The notes beneath the pieces are model-generated. The model worked only from the letters and a program-made list of their open reading frames with translations, was not told the origin of the DNA and did no database searches. The position numbers were made by a program, and so were the translations under genes. Positions 6,239 through 14,122 of a DNA stretch of 25,212 nucleotides are shown piece by piece. The stretch covers positions 1 to 25,212 of the forward strand of contig DASUZD010000338.1 of the NCBI GenBank assembly GCA_036377055.1, read 5' to 3'. Each line of letters starts with the position of its first letter. Positions within the stretch are counted from its first letter, which is position 1. Origin of the DNA: DASUZD01 sp036377055. GTDB lineage: Bacteria; Actinomycetota; Thermoleophilia; Gaiellales; Gaiellaceae.

Positions 6239-6556
6239 TCAGGCCTCCCAGCCGACGTCGTCGTGCGTCTCGAGCTTGCGCCAGAAGGTGATCTCCGGCT
6301 CGCCCGTCACTCCGACCGCGGCCATCAGCGGCTCGATCTCGGGGCGCATTTGCTCGAAGAAGCGTTGGAAGCTCTCGGCGTCCGGCCACTCGTCGACGAC
6401 CAAGATCTTCCCGTCGGCGCCGTAGAAGGGATGGGCGATCAGCCCGTGCTCCTTCGCCCGCTCGGAGATCGAGCGCATCGCCTCGGGATTCTCGGCGGCG
6501 CGCCGCTCGAGCTCGTCCGGGTCGCCCGCCGTTCGGAAGGTCATGATGACCGACAT
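6239..6556 (-). CDS. ABM-type dimeric alpha/beta-barrel protein
   Basis: 105 residues. It opens with the strand MSVIMTFRTAGDPDELERRA and has GLIAHPFYGADGKILVVDEW followed by PDAESFQRFFEQM. This beta-alpha-beta pattern is seen in antibiotic-biosynthesis-monooxygenase-like small proteins that dimerise. Many such proteins have no proven enzymatic role, so only the fold is suggested. The start is secure: AAAGGAGG lies 7 nt before ATG. It stands alone, 75 bp downstream of the stop of the membrane protein gene at 6631. Confidence 0.7.
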   Translation of the reverse strand: MSVIMTFRTAGDPDELERRAAENPEAMRSISERAKEHGLIAHPFYGADGKILVVDEWPDAESFQRFFEQMRPEIEPLMAAVGVTGEPEITFWRKLETHDDVGWEA

Positions 6557-6630
6557 CCGATGCCTCCTTTGATCGGACTACGAAGCAAAGCGTAGTAGTA
6601 ACGCATCGCGCACGTCGGCGCGATGCGTCG

Positions 6631-7584
6631 TCACGGCGGCGCGGTCCGGCCGAGCAGGCCCATCGCCGCGTAGACGGCTTCGGTGACCGCGATCGCGAGC
6701 AGCTCGCCCAATGTCGCGGCGAGGCGAAGCGCGATCGCGACCGCCGTCGCCGGGCCGGCGCCGATCGGGCTCGCGAGCAGCGCGACGAGGGCGCCGTCGC
6801 GTAGACCGAGTCCGCCCGGCAGCAGCGGCACGACGAATCCGACCAGCCATGCGAACGAGTACACGCCCGCCAGCCAGACCGGCGACACGTTCAAGTGCGT
6901 GACGAGAGCTTTCATCAGCAGGTACACGGCGGCGCTGGTCGTCACCCACCCGAACGTGTTGACGAGGATCACGAGCGCGAGCTGGCGTCCGCGCAGAAGC
7001 GCCGGAAACTCGAGGCCACGCCGTGCAAGCAACGCCTGAGCCCAGCGCCTGAAGAAGGCCGGCCGCACCGCGACCGCCACGGCAAGCGACACGCCGGCGA
7101 TGACGATCGCGACCAGCGGCGGCCAACCTCCGGCGAGCGCGAATGCGGCGACGCAGACGAAGGCGCCGGCGCACAGCGACGCCAGGTTCTCGTACCCGCT
7201 GACGAGCCAGACGTCGCGCGTCTCGGCGGCGAAGCGCCGGCGCTCGCGGATCCGGATGACGAGCTGGAGGGCGCCGGAAGGCGCGTAGCGGAGCAGGAAG
7301 GAGCGCATCCAGAGCAACAGCGCCTCGTCGAGTCGCGCGGCGAGGCCGAGCAGGCGCAGCATCAGCCAGAAGGACACGGCTTGCACGAACGGGGCGACCG
7401 CGAAGAGCGCGATCGCCGCGACGAACGAACCCGGCGCGAGACGCCAGTCGAAGTCGAGGAGCGCCTTGCGCTCGCTCCACAGCGCGCCGGCAACACCGAG
7501 CACGGTGGCGATCGCGGCCAGCTCGCGGAAGCGGCACGATAACAGCGACCAGAGCCGCTTGAGCCAGGGGGAGGTTCTCCGCAC
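6631..7584 (-). CDS. UPF0104 / LPG-synthase-TM-type integral membrane protein
   Basis: 317 residues with about eight hydrophobic segments. The arginine-rich loop LVIRIRERRRFAAETRD (about 108-124) and especially the late motif VPLLPGGLGLRDGALVALL (about 253-271) match the transmembrane domain of lysylphosphatidylglycerol synthetase/YbhN-like proteins. Members of that family flip or handle lipids or lipid-linked sugars. No synthetase domain is attached. The start is GTG at 7584, without an RBS but 6 nt after a TAGTTT box, so it is probably leaderless. It is divergent, 25 bp away, from a lipid glycosyltransferase, which suggests that its substrate is that enzyme's glycolipid product (inference). 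Confidence 0.8.
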   Translation of the reverse strand: MRRTSPWLKRLWSLLSCRFRELAAIATVLGVAGALWSERKALLDFDWRLAPGSFVAAIALFAVAPFVQAVSFWLMLRLLGLAARLDEALLLWMRSFLLRYAPSGALQLVIRIRERRRFAAETRDVWLVSGYENLASLCAGAFVCVAAFALAGGWPPLVAIVIAGVSLAVAVAVRPAFFRRWAQALLARRGLEFPALLRGRQLALVILVNTFGWVTTSAAVYLLMKALVTHLNVSPVWLAGVYSFAWLVGFVVPLLPGGLGLRDGALVALLASPIGAGPATAVAIALRLAATLGELLAIAVTEAVYAAMGLLGRTAPP

Positions 7585-7590
7585 CCGACG

Positions 7591-7600
7591 AAACTAGGGT
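7591..7600. promoter_or_regulatory. Overlapping divergent -10 boxes
   Basis: In the 25-bp gap between two start codons the sequence AAACTAGGGT gives TAGTTT on the minus strand (7596-7591, 6 nt before GTG at 7584) and TAGGGT on the plus strand (7595-7600, 9 nt before ATG at 7610). Neither gene has a Shine-Dalgarno. No convincing -35 was found. Confidence 0.35.
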
Positions 7601-7609
7601 GCGCGCCGG

Positions 7610-8773
7610 ATGAACGTGATGATTGTCTCCGCGAGCGGCTACGGCCGCGGCCACGAGGCGCTAGCCGATGCCTTGGTCGAAGAGCTCGGCGTCACCGTGC
7701 CCTCGTCATCCGTTGGCGTCGTCGACGGCATGCAGGAGACGTTCGGCCGCATGAACCGCCGCGGGAGAGACGCGTATGCCCGGCAGATCGCCCAGGATCC
7801 CGCGGGCTACGGTCGGGGGTACGCGCTCAGCGCTCTACCGGCGCCGGCGCGACGGCTCGGCCAAGCGTTCTGGCTGGTCGCGACGCGCGCGCTCGCCGAC
7901 CAGGAGCAGCAGCACCGTCCGGACGTCGTCGTCTCGACGCACCCGTTCATGACCAACGCCCTCGGCCGCATGCGCCGCCACGGCCAGCTCGCGGCGCCGG
8001 TGCTCGTGCCGCTGCACAACCTCGACCCGCACCCATCGTGGATGTCCCCCGGCGTCGACCTCCACGTCGCCAACGTCCCGGAGGACGTGCCGCGGATCGA
8101 GCGCAACTTCCGCCGCGCGTACCAACGCGCCGAGCTGCTGCTCGCGAAGGCGACCCCGCCGGTCGACCTGCGTCTTCACGCGAGCTTTTCGGCTGCGCAG
8201 AGGATTGCGGCGCGACGCCGCTTCGAGCTACCCGAGGAGGCGCCCGTCCTGCTGGTCTCGGGCGGCTCGCTCGACTACCGCCTCCCCGACGAGGACTTCC
8301 AAGCGCTGCTGGACAGTCGCTCCGACCTGCACGTCGCGGTCACGACCGGAAAGAGCGACGAGTTCGCGGCAGCGCTCCGGAGTGCTTTTCCCGGCGAGCG
8401 TCTGCACCCGATCCCGTTCACGACCGACATGCCCGATCTGCTGCGGGCAAGCGACGGCGTCGTGCTGAAGGACACCGGCATGACGACGTACGAGGCCTTG
8501 CGGGCGGGCACTGCAGTGACCCTCTACCGGCCGCTGCCGGGCCAGGGCGTCGCCGGCGCGACGGCGCTTGCAAGCGACGGCTACGGAACGCTCGCTGCCG
8601 ATCGGGACGAGCTAGTCAGCCTGGCGCAGCGGCTCGCGAGCAACGACCCGGAGCTTGAAGGGCGGGTCGCAATGGGTCGCGAGCTCTACCGGCAGCCGTA
8701 CTCGACGAGTCAGCTGATCGCGACGCTCGCCGAAGGCGAAGCTCGCCAAGCCCTAGACCCGCTGGAAGGCTAG
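7610..8773 (+). CDS. GT28-like lipid glycosyltransferase (MGDG synthase/UgtP type)
   Basis: 387 residues. It opens with VMIVSASGYGRGHEALADAL, the N-terminal signature of the MGDG-synthase group (a glycine-rich loop binding the lipid acceptor). VVVSTHPFMTNALGRMRR (about 105-122) and LLVSGGSLDYRLPDEDF (about 224-240) follow, and the nucleotide-sugar site is VVLKDTGMTTYEALRAGT (about 285-302). These enzymes transfer a sugar to diacylglycerol or a similar lipid at the cytoplasmic face; the donor here is unknown. It starts 25 bp from the divergent membrane protein and ends at a strong hairpin shared with the convergent protease gene. Confidence 0.8.
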   Translation: MNVMIVSASGYGRGHEALADALVEELGVTVPSSSVGVVDGMQETFGRMNRRGRDAYARQIAQDPAGYGRGYALSALPAPARRLGQAFWLVATRALADQEQQHRPDVVVSTHPFMTNALGRMRRHGQLAAPVLVPLHNLDPHPSWMSPGVDLHVANVPEDVPRIERNFRRAYQRAELLLAKATPPVDLRLHASFSAAQRIAARRRFELPEEAPVLLVSGGSLDYRLPDEDFQALLDSRSDLHVAVTTGKSDEFAAALRSAFPGERLHPIPFTTDMPDLLRASDGVVLKDTGMTTYEALRAGTAVTLYRPLPGQGVAGATALASDGYGTLAADRDELVSLAQRLASNDPELEGRVAMGRELYRQPYSTSQLIATLAEGEARQALDPLEG

Positions 8774-8852
8774 AACCAGTACCAGCGCGTCTTGTTGCTG
8801 GGGCGCTTCCGGACGCCGCGCCAGGCCGGACCTGCCCGTCGGCCCGAGATGT

Positions 8853-8878
8853 CGAGGGGCGGCCGAAGCCGCCCCTCG
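8853..8878. terminator. Bidirectional hairpin terminator (UUCG loop on minus strand)
   Basis: A perfect 11-bp stem (8853-8863 with 8868-8878) lies between convergent gene ends at 8773 and 8902. On the minus strand the loop is C-UUCG-G, the exceptionally stable tetraloop; on the plus strand it is CGAA. No long T tract follows, as is common in high-GC actinobacteria. Confidence 0.7.
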
Positions 8879-8901
8879 GACGTTTCAAGTTGCGCGTCGG
8901 A

Positions 8902-11316
8902 TCAGCCGCCAGGCTGAGTGACGCCGTTCGCCATCAGGGTGTAGCGGGCGTACTGGTTGATCGACTCCGTCGGCTCGTCGTACATGACGAGCGCGGCGAT
9001 GACGTCGATCCTCGGCGAGGTCGTCATGAGCTTCTCGATCGCGGCCGCGTTCAGCGAGCCCGAGAAGTTCGAATCCACCGGCACCGAGCCGACGAACGCC
9101 GTCTTGCCGTCGCTCGAGTAGCCCACGAGCTGCACGGTGAATCCGCTCACGTCGATCGGCTTGATCTGCGTGAACGTCTGCCACCCGGCGAGCGAGGAGC
9201 CGTCGGCGACGAGCGTCCCGCCGACGTTGATGTTGTCGACCCACACGCCGGCGCCGCGCGTGTTCGCATCCGTGATGTAGCGGAACGCCAGCAGCACGGT
9301 CTGGCCCGCGTAGGGAGTCAGGTCGAACGTCTCGGTCTTCCAACCGCCGCTGTCGCCGTTCAGGCCCGGGCAGTTGTTCTTCAGCAGCGGATCCGCCCCC
9401 GGATCCAGCGCGCACGTCGTGTCCGCGTTGGCGAGGCTGTGGTAGGTCGACCCGCCGTCCGTCGAGACCTGGATGAAGAACGAGTCGAACGTCGGCTCCG
9501 TGCTGTAGCTCGTGTCGAACGTGAGCGTCGGGCTGCCGCCCGGCACGTCGACCGAGTGCACGATCGCCGCGTCCTGGTTGTCCTTGTCGGGCGCCGCGAA
9601 GGCCGCGTCGCCCTCATGTCCGGGCACCGTGGTCGTCACCGTCCACTCGACCGGCTTCGGCTCGAGCGTCTTCGCACCCTCGAAGGAGATCGACCTCAGC
9701 GTTGCGGCGGAGACGTAGTGCCCGCCCGCGTCGCGGAGCCGGACGTAGTCCGAGCCGTTCGGCGGAGCGCCCGGCGTCGAGTACGCGTCGGAGACGTCCC
9801 AGTTGATGCCGGCGTCGAGAGCGCCGATCTGGTACAGGTCGGGCGACGCCGTGGCGAGCGGGCGCAGCTTCGCCCCGCGGTCGAGGACGCCGTCGAGCGC
9901 CATCGCGGCCGCCCAGCGGTGGACCACATCCCTCGCGGTCGCCCGGGAGCCGAGCACGTCCTGCAACCCGGTAAGCCCAGGCAACGGGTCGCGATGGAGC
10001 TGGGACATGAACGCGCGGCCGTACTGGCTCGACAAGTACTCCATGAACGAGAAGGCGGCTCCGTAGTCGCAGAGGATCTCGCCGTCGCCCTGGTCGCCCC
10101 AGGCCGTCAGCGAGTTCTCCGGTCCTCCTGCGCGCGGGTTCGGGTTCGCATCGGTCTGGGTGCCCAGGTTGCCCATGAAGCACTGGAGATGGCTGTCGAA
10201 GCCGATCTGCGAGACCGACCGCTCCGGGAAGTCGTAGCCGGTCAGATCGATCGCGAAGTCGGACAGGCCCTCGTTCACGAAGTTGACCTCGCTCGGATCC
10301 TGGTAGTACTCGAGCAGGTGCTGGTACTCGTGCGCGAAGACGCCCTCGTACAGGAACGGCCGCGCCGGCGCGCTCGTGCAGTTGTTTCCGGGCACCGGCT
10401 CGTGCGGCGGATTCGCGCCCGTCCGGTGGAGCCAGTCGAACGCGTCGATCGTCATCACGTTGCGGTCGAAGAGCTCGTTGAGGCCGGACGAGAAGAAGCC
10501 GGCGATGTACGAGTTATTCTGGGTGTTGTTGAGGTCCCGGAGGTTCGAGTCCCGGACGTTGTCGATGAGGACGACCGTCTTCTCACCTGCGCCCGACGAG
10601 TCGGAGCCGACCGGCCCCGGCGCGAGCGGCGGGAGAGGCGTCTGGTTCGTCCCGTCGCGGTCCGGCGCGACGCTGAACTCCGCGGACTCCTTCGGCAGGA
10701 TGTTGTCGTCGAACTGGCCGATCAGGTAGTTCACCTGGTCGTCGGTGATCGTTGTGCGGGGACCGTTGCGGCAGTCGCCCGCCGGAAAGTCGGTTCCGAC
10801 CGTCGTGAAGCCGTTGAAGGTGCGCGTGACCGGAGTTGCGACCCAGACCTCGGCGTGACTGCCGACGCCGCGCAGCGTGAACTGCTTGCGGTAGAAACCG
10901 GCGCTGTCGTCGAGCGCGAGCCACGTTCGGGTCGTCCCGATCGCCGGCGAAGTGCCGGTGGCGGCCAAGAACGAGCGTCCCCGGCTAAGCGGCTGGGACG
11001 CGTTTCGCAGGGTCCGCTGGGCGCGGGCCTTCTCGAGCTTCAGCTGCTGGCGAACCAGCGTCTTCATCGGCACGAACTTGTTCGCGCCGACTTGAACCGG
11101 CACGCTCGAATTCGCGCCTAAGAAACGGCTGACGTCCACGATGCCGCCGTGGGCTTTTCCTGCTAGCTGCAGATAGCCGACGCCTTTGCTCGTCGACGTT
11201 GCGTGCGACGCAGCGCCGGCGCCGCCGACCGCCACGCTGATAGCCGTTAGAAGGGCAGCGGACGCGAGTGTCAAGACTCGTCGCCGCGCATGCCCGCCTC
11301 CCCGAGCACTGCTCAT
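8902..11316 (-). CDS. Secreted M6/immune-inhibitor-A-like zinc metalloprotease
   Basis: 804 residues from ATG at 11316, which has GAGGGGAG/AAGGGG upstream; the frame runs open further upstream but without a better start. Residues 1-36 form a signal peptide (RRR then a hydrophobic core ending AGAAS). The zinc site is HEYQH at 329-333, and NEG with Glu349 is the likely third ligand, the gluzincin-like pattern of immune inhibitor A and related M6 peptidases. The C-terminal 300 residues (LTFDTSYSTEPTFDSFFIQV, then WVDNINVGG) form a beta-sandwich of MAM/adhesin type. It is exported and degrades protein outside the cell; its target is unknown. It is next to another exported protein gene, but a hairpin separates them. 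Confidence 0.85.
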   Translation of the reverse strand: MSSARGGGHARRRVLTLASAALLTAISVAVGGAGAASHATSTSKGVGYLQLAGKAHGGIVDVSRFLGANSSVPVQVGANKFVPMKTLVRQQLKLEKARAQRTLRNASQPLSRGRSFLAATGTSPAIGTTRTWLALDDSAGFYRKQFTLRGVGSHAEVWVATPVTRTFNGFTTVGTDFPAGDCRNGPRTTITDDQVNYLIGQFDDNILPKESAEFSVAPDRDGTNQTPLPPLAPGPVGSDSSGAGEKTVVLIDNVRDSNLRDLNNTQNNSYIAGFFSSGLNELFDRNVMTIDAFDWLHRTGANPPHEPVPGNNCTSAPARPFLYEGVFAHEYQHLLEYYQDPSEVNFVNEGLSDFAIDLTGYDFPERSVSQIGFDSHLQCFMGNLGTQTDANPNPRAGGPENSLTAWGDQGDGEILCDYGAAFSFMEYLSSQYGRAFMSQLHRDPLPGLTGLQDVLGSRATARDVVHRWAAAMALDGVLDRGAKLRPLATASPDLYQIGALDAGINWDVSDAYSTPGAPPNGSDYVRLRDAGGHYVSAATLRSISFEGAKTLEPKPVEWTVTTTVPGHEGDAAFAAPDKDNQDAAIVHSVDVPGGSPTLTFDTSYSTEPTFDSFFIQVSTDGGSTYHSLANADTTCALDPGADPLLKNNCPGLNGDSGGWKTETFDLTPYAGQTVLLAFRYITDANTRGAGVWVDNINVGGTLVADGSSLAGWQTFTQIKPIDVSGFTVQLVGYSSDGKTAFVGSVPVDSNFSGSLNAAAIEKLMTTSPRIDVIAALVMYDEPTESINQYARYTLMANGVTQPGG

Positions 11317-11500
11317 ACCCCTTACTCCCCTCGTGAGCGTTGTAGGGGGCATGAACAGACGGGCCCGCGCGGCCTGAAGAGGCCGGGTCGCCCGCTCGCC
11401 GCAGTCCCCTCGAACCAAACGATGGTCGTAGATCTAGGTTCATCTGTCAAGACCGTGGGCCGCGTCCAGCCAGGGTCTGCGCCCAGGGGCCAAGGGAGCG

Positions 11501-11533
11501 GGGCCGGCGCGACGGAGCTCGCCGCGCCGGCCC
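11501..11533 (-). terminator. Hairpin terminator after secreted protein gene
   Basis: GGGCCGGCGCG (11501-11511) and CGCGCCGGCCC (11523-11533) pair perfectly over 11 bp with an 11-nt loop, starting 17 nt past the stop codon at 11550 on the minus strand. The following CCGCTCCCTTGG has no U tract. Confidence 0.6.
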
Positions 11534-11549
11534 GAGATTCGTCAGCGGT

Positions 11550-13355
11550 TCAGCACCCCGGGAGCTTGAAGCTCGCGATTCGGGTGTGCCATGGCCTGCC
11601 GTCGGCCGCGGTTCCCGACGTCAGGTAGTACTCGTTCACGTACCAGAACGTGCAGTCGTCGACCGGGTCGACCGTCATGTCCGTGTAGTCGCCCCAGCGC
11701 GAGTTAGTCGTCGTCTGGACGCCCGAGCCGTTGATGATCGTTCCCTCGCCCAGCGTCATCTGCCCGAGCGGGTCGGCGGCGAGGCGGCCCGTGTAGCGGA
11801 TGCCGGGGAAGACCGTGGTCCCGTTGACGACGCTGTAGCCGAGACCCATGTCGCCCTTCTTGTCTTGGGCGATGCTTCCCATCCAACGGTGGACGCCGTC
11901 GCCCGGCGCGTACGTGCCCTGTTGATACAGGCTGTACGTCGTGCCGGTCCGCCGGATCTCGTACCAGCGGGCGCCTGCGACGCCCGGCGTCGCCTCGACC
12001 GACTGGTTCGTGACCAGCGACTCGTAGCTCTTGAAGTTGCGGTACGCGAGCCGGAACGTCGGCCGCTGGCGGTACGACAGGATGTCGAGGTACTGACTTC
12101 CGTTGGTGATGCCCGGTTGTGGCAGGCAGTCCCGTGAGGAGGGTGGCAGCGTCCCGGGGACGACACCGCACGGGAAGATCGAGTCGAACGGCGCCGTCGG
12201 CAGCTGCGTGTTCAGCGTCAGCGTCGAGCTCGCCGCCGAGTTCCACTTCACGCTCAGGTCGAAGATGTTGAGCGCGTCGAACGTCGCGCCGTAGCCGGCG
12301 GCGTCGTCCTGCGTGCCGACGATCGGGGCCGCCGTGTCGGTCTTCGGCTTCTGCTTTCCGTCGATGTCCGCGGGCAGGAGCCCGTCCCCGACCAGCGGCA
12401 GGACGTCCGGGTCGTTGCCGTCGATGAAGAAATGGACCGCGCGCGCAGGCTGGCCGTTCACCATCTTGTTCTTCTCGAGGCCGTAGACGCTGATCCCGTA
12501 CTCGTCTTGCGAGCCGAAGTCTCTGGAGGTCAGCACGTAGGAATCGGTCCAGACCCCGTACTTCGGATAGTCGGGGAAGAACGTCGACGTCGACCCGTCC
12601 TGAGACGTGATGAAGGCATACCGGTAGTACGCGCCCGTGGGATCGCCGGTCTGTGAGATGGCGACGCAGTTGTAGAACGGCAGACCGTTGAACGAGCCGT
12701 CCGGGTTCATTCCGCTGGTCGTGAACTGACTGATGATCCAGCGGTCCATGAACTGGTCGTAGAGGACGACCGGGTCACCCGACGGATCGGTGCAGTCGGG
12801 CACCGCGAAGTTGGCCCAGAGCGTGCCCGTGTCGACCGGCCCGAGCAGCCGGTTCCCGCTCTTGTCGTAGATGGCGAACGTGAGGTTCACCACCTCGATG
12901 TAGTTGTTCGACCCGACCTCGCCGTTCGGGTCTGGCGGGTTCACGCGGAAGCCGAAGATGTTGAAGTTGTCCTGGTTGCTCAGCCCTTCGAAGTTCTGCG
13001 TGGTCGAAGGAATGGTCGCGGGCAGCAGCCCCGACTGCAGCGCCCCGTCGGCCGAATGGCCGCTGTCGCCTCGTGGAGTCGGGCCGAAGTCCTCCTCGTC
13101 GGCCGGGTCGTCGGCTTCGGGAGCGACCCTGGTCGCCGCCATGACACGGAGCGGCGGCGACAGGTCGTGGGCCGCGTCCGACGTGATCGTCGGCTTCGGC
13201 TTGGGGCCTGTCGCAGCTTGCCCGGCCCGTGTTACCGCCGCCGAGCCGTTGGCCGCCGCTCCTGCGAGCATCGCCGCCGCCAAGAGCCCGGTGAGAAGTG
13301 CGAGCGCGCCGGCCAACCCGACCCCGCGGCGCGCGAACGTCGAAGATCCGTGCAT
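11550..13355 (-). CDS. Large exported protein, unknown function
   Basis: 601 residues. A signal peptide (hydrophobic core about 13-38, LAGALALLTGLLAAAMLAG) is followed by a proline-rich linker to about 100. The body is rich in Asp, Asn, Gly and aromatics: DPNGEVGSNNYIEVVNLTFA, VLYDQFMDRWIISQF, DYPKYGVWTDSY, and near the end SRWGDYTDMTVDPVDDCTFW. Repeated W/Y-D strands suggest a beta-propeller or beta-sandwich, but I recognise no named catalytic family. Six to eight cysteines suggest disulfides outside the cell. The start is supported by AGGGGAGG upstream of ATG at 13355. It is upstream of the M6-type protease on the same strand, separated by 233 bp and a terminator, so the two are probably transcribed separately. 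Confidence 0.75.
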   Translation of the reverse strand: MHGSSTFARRGVGLAGALALLTGLLAAAMLAGAAANGSAAVTRAGQAATGPKPKPTITSDAAHDLSPPLRVMAATRVAPEADDPADEEDFGPTPRGDSGHSADGALQSGLLPATIPSTTQNFEGLSNQDNFNIFGFRVNPPDPNGEVGSNNYIEVVNLTFAIYDKSGNRLLGPVDTGTLWANFAVPDCTDPSGDPVVLYDQFMDRWIISQFTTSGMNPDGSFNGLPFYNCVAISQTGDPTGAYYRYAFITSQDGSTSTFFPDYPKYGVWTDSYVLTSRDFGSQDEYGISVYGLEKNKMVNGQPARAVHFFIDGNDPDVLPLVGDGLLPADIDGKQKPKTDTAAPIVGTQDDAAGYGATFDALNIFDLSVKWNSAASSTLTLNTQLPTAPFDSIFPCGVVPGTLPPSSRDCLPQPGITNGSQYLDILSYRQRPTFRLAYRNFKSYESLVTNQSVEATPGVAGARWYEIRRTGTTYSLYQQGTYAPGDGVHRWMGSIAQDKKGDMGLGYSVVNGTTVFPGIRYTGRLAADPLGQMTLGEGTIINGSGVQTTTNSRWGDYTDMTVDPVDDCTFWYVNEYYLTSGTAADGRPWHTRIASFKLPGC

Positions 13356-13448
13356 CGTCTGCCTCCCCTGCTAGTCGCGAGCACGTCTGGGCGCGGGGAC
13401 TCTAAGCGACCTGCTCTTCTGTTGCTTCGAGCTTGGGGTGACCGGCAT

Positions 13449-13454
13449 TACAGT
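13449..13454 (+). promoter_or_regulatory. Putative -10 box (TACAGT)
   Basis: TACAGT ends 8 nt before the GTG at 13463, so a transcript would start at or within a few nucleotides of the start codon. No properly spaced -35 is visible. Confidence 0.3.
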
Positions 13455-13462
13455 TCAAGGTT

Positions 13463-13837
13463 GTGAGCTTGGCAGCAGTCGGGTTGATCGCGCTCGCGAC
13501 GCCGATGCTCTCGTTCGGCGGCGCACCCGCCGCGGCACCGGTCTCCGGCCTTCGCGGGCTGGTGCTGCGCGGACCGACGGCGCCGGTCTGTCGGACCGAC
13601 GATTCCTGCGAGGAGCCGGCGCCCGGGGTCCTCATCCGCTTCACCCGTGCCGGCAAGGTAGTCGCCGAGGTGAAGACGACGAGCACGGGACGCTACTCGG
13701 TCAGGCTGAGGGCGGGGTCCTACGGGGTGAAGGCGCCGGGGCGCCGGATCGGGACGGGACTGACGCCACGGGTCGTCCAGGTGCCGCGCGGGCACATCGC
13801 GCGTGTCGACTTCCACCTCGACACGGGCATTCAGTAG
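13463..13837 (+). CDS. Small exported protein with prealbumin-like (CarboxypepD_reg-like) domain
   Basis: 124 residues. A short hydrophobic N-terminus (LAAVGLIALATPMLSFGG) is a signal peptide. It is followed by GLRGLVLRGPTAPVC, a GVLIRFTRAGKVVAEVKT strand pair, and STGRYSVRLRAGSYGV, which is the usual pattern of single beta-sandwich domains of the carboxypeptidase-regulatory type. Two cysteines (about 43 and 49) lie in a loop. It probably sits outside the cell, free or surface-bound. The start is GTG, with only AAGG 2 nt upstream but a TACAGT box nearby, which suggests a leaderless or near-leaderless mRNA. It is divergent from the 11550 gene and 54 bp before tRNA-Arg. Confidence 0.7.
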   Translation: MSLAAVGLIALATPMLSFGGAPAAAPVSGLRGLVLRGPTAPVCRTDDSCEEPAPGVLIRFTRAGKVVAEVKTTSTGRYSVRLRAGSYGVKAPGRRIGTGLTPRVVQVPRGHIARVDFHLDTGIQ

Positions 13838-13891
13838 CGCGCGCCCGCGGCCGAAGGCGTCGCCGGCGGGGCGCTAGGCTTGGCCGTTGGA

Positions 13892-13963
13892 GCCCCCGTA
13901 GCTCAGTGGATAGAGCAGCGGTTTCCTAAACCGCGTGCGCTGGTTCGATTCCGGCCGGGGGCA
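13892..13963 (+). tRNA. tRNA-Arg (CCT)
   Basis: A 72-nt canonical cloverleaf: acceptor GCCCCCG/CGGGGGC, D stem GCTC/GAGC, anticodon stem GCGGT/ACCGC with loop TTCCTAA (anticodon CCT, reads AGG), and T stem GCTGG/CCGGC (one wobble) with loop TTCGATT. Discriminator is A, and no CCA is encoded. Unlike several genes of the array at 210-906 it obeys every consensus position, so it is a useful internal comparison. Confidence 0.95.
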
Positions 13964-14044
13964 CTCGGGAGAGTGCAGTCGCCTGGCGCACTCCGAAAGA
14001 CCGTACCGCCCGTTCGCGTGTCGCCAAGGCAGGCGAAGACCCAC

Positions 14045-14069
14045 GGCAAACGGAGCGTTGTCCGTTGCC
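14045..14069 (+). terminator. Hairpin between tRNA-Arg and tyrosinase gene
   Basis: GGCAAACGGA and TCCGTTGCC pair over 9 bp with one bulged A and a 6-nt loop. It may end the tRNA-Arg transcript or lie in the leader of the tyrosinase gene. No T tract follows. Confidence 0.35.
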
Positions 14070-14122
14070 TGGCAAGGGAGTAGTGTCTGCCCGCCAGAAG
14101 TCGCGCGAGAGAGGAGCAAGAG

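Noticed and set aside
8890..11121. Long plus-strand open frame opposite the M6-like protease
   Set aside because: Composition is Arg/Val/Asp-rich without domains, while the minus strand encodes a signal peptide and HEYQH zinc site.
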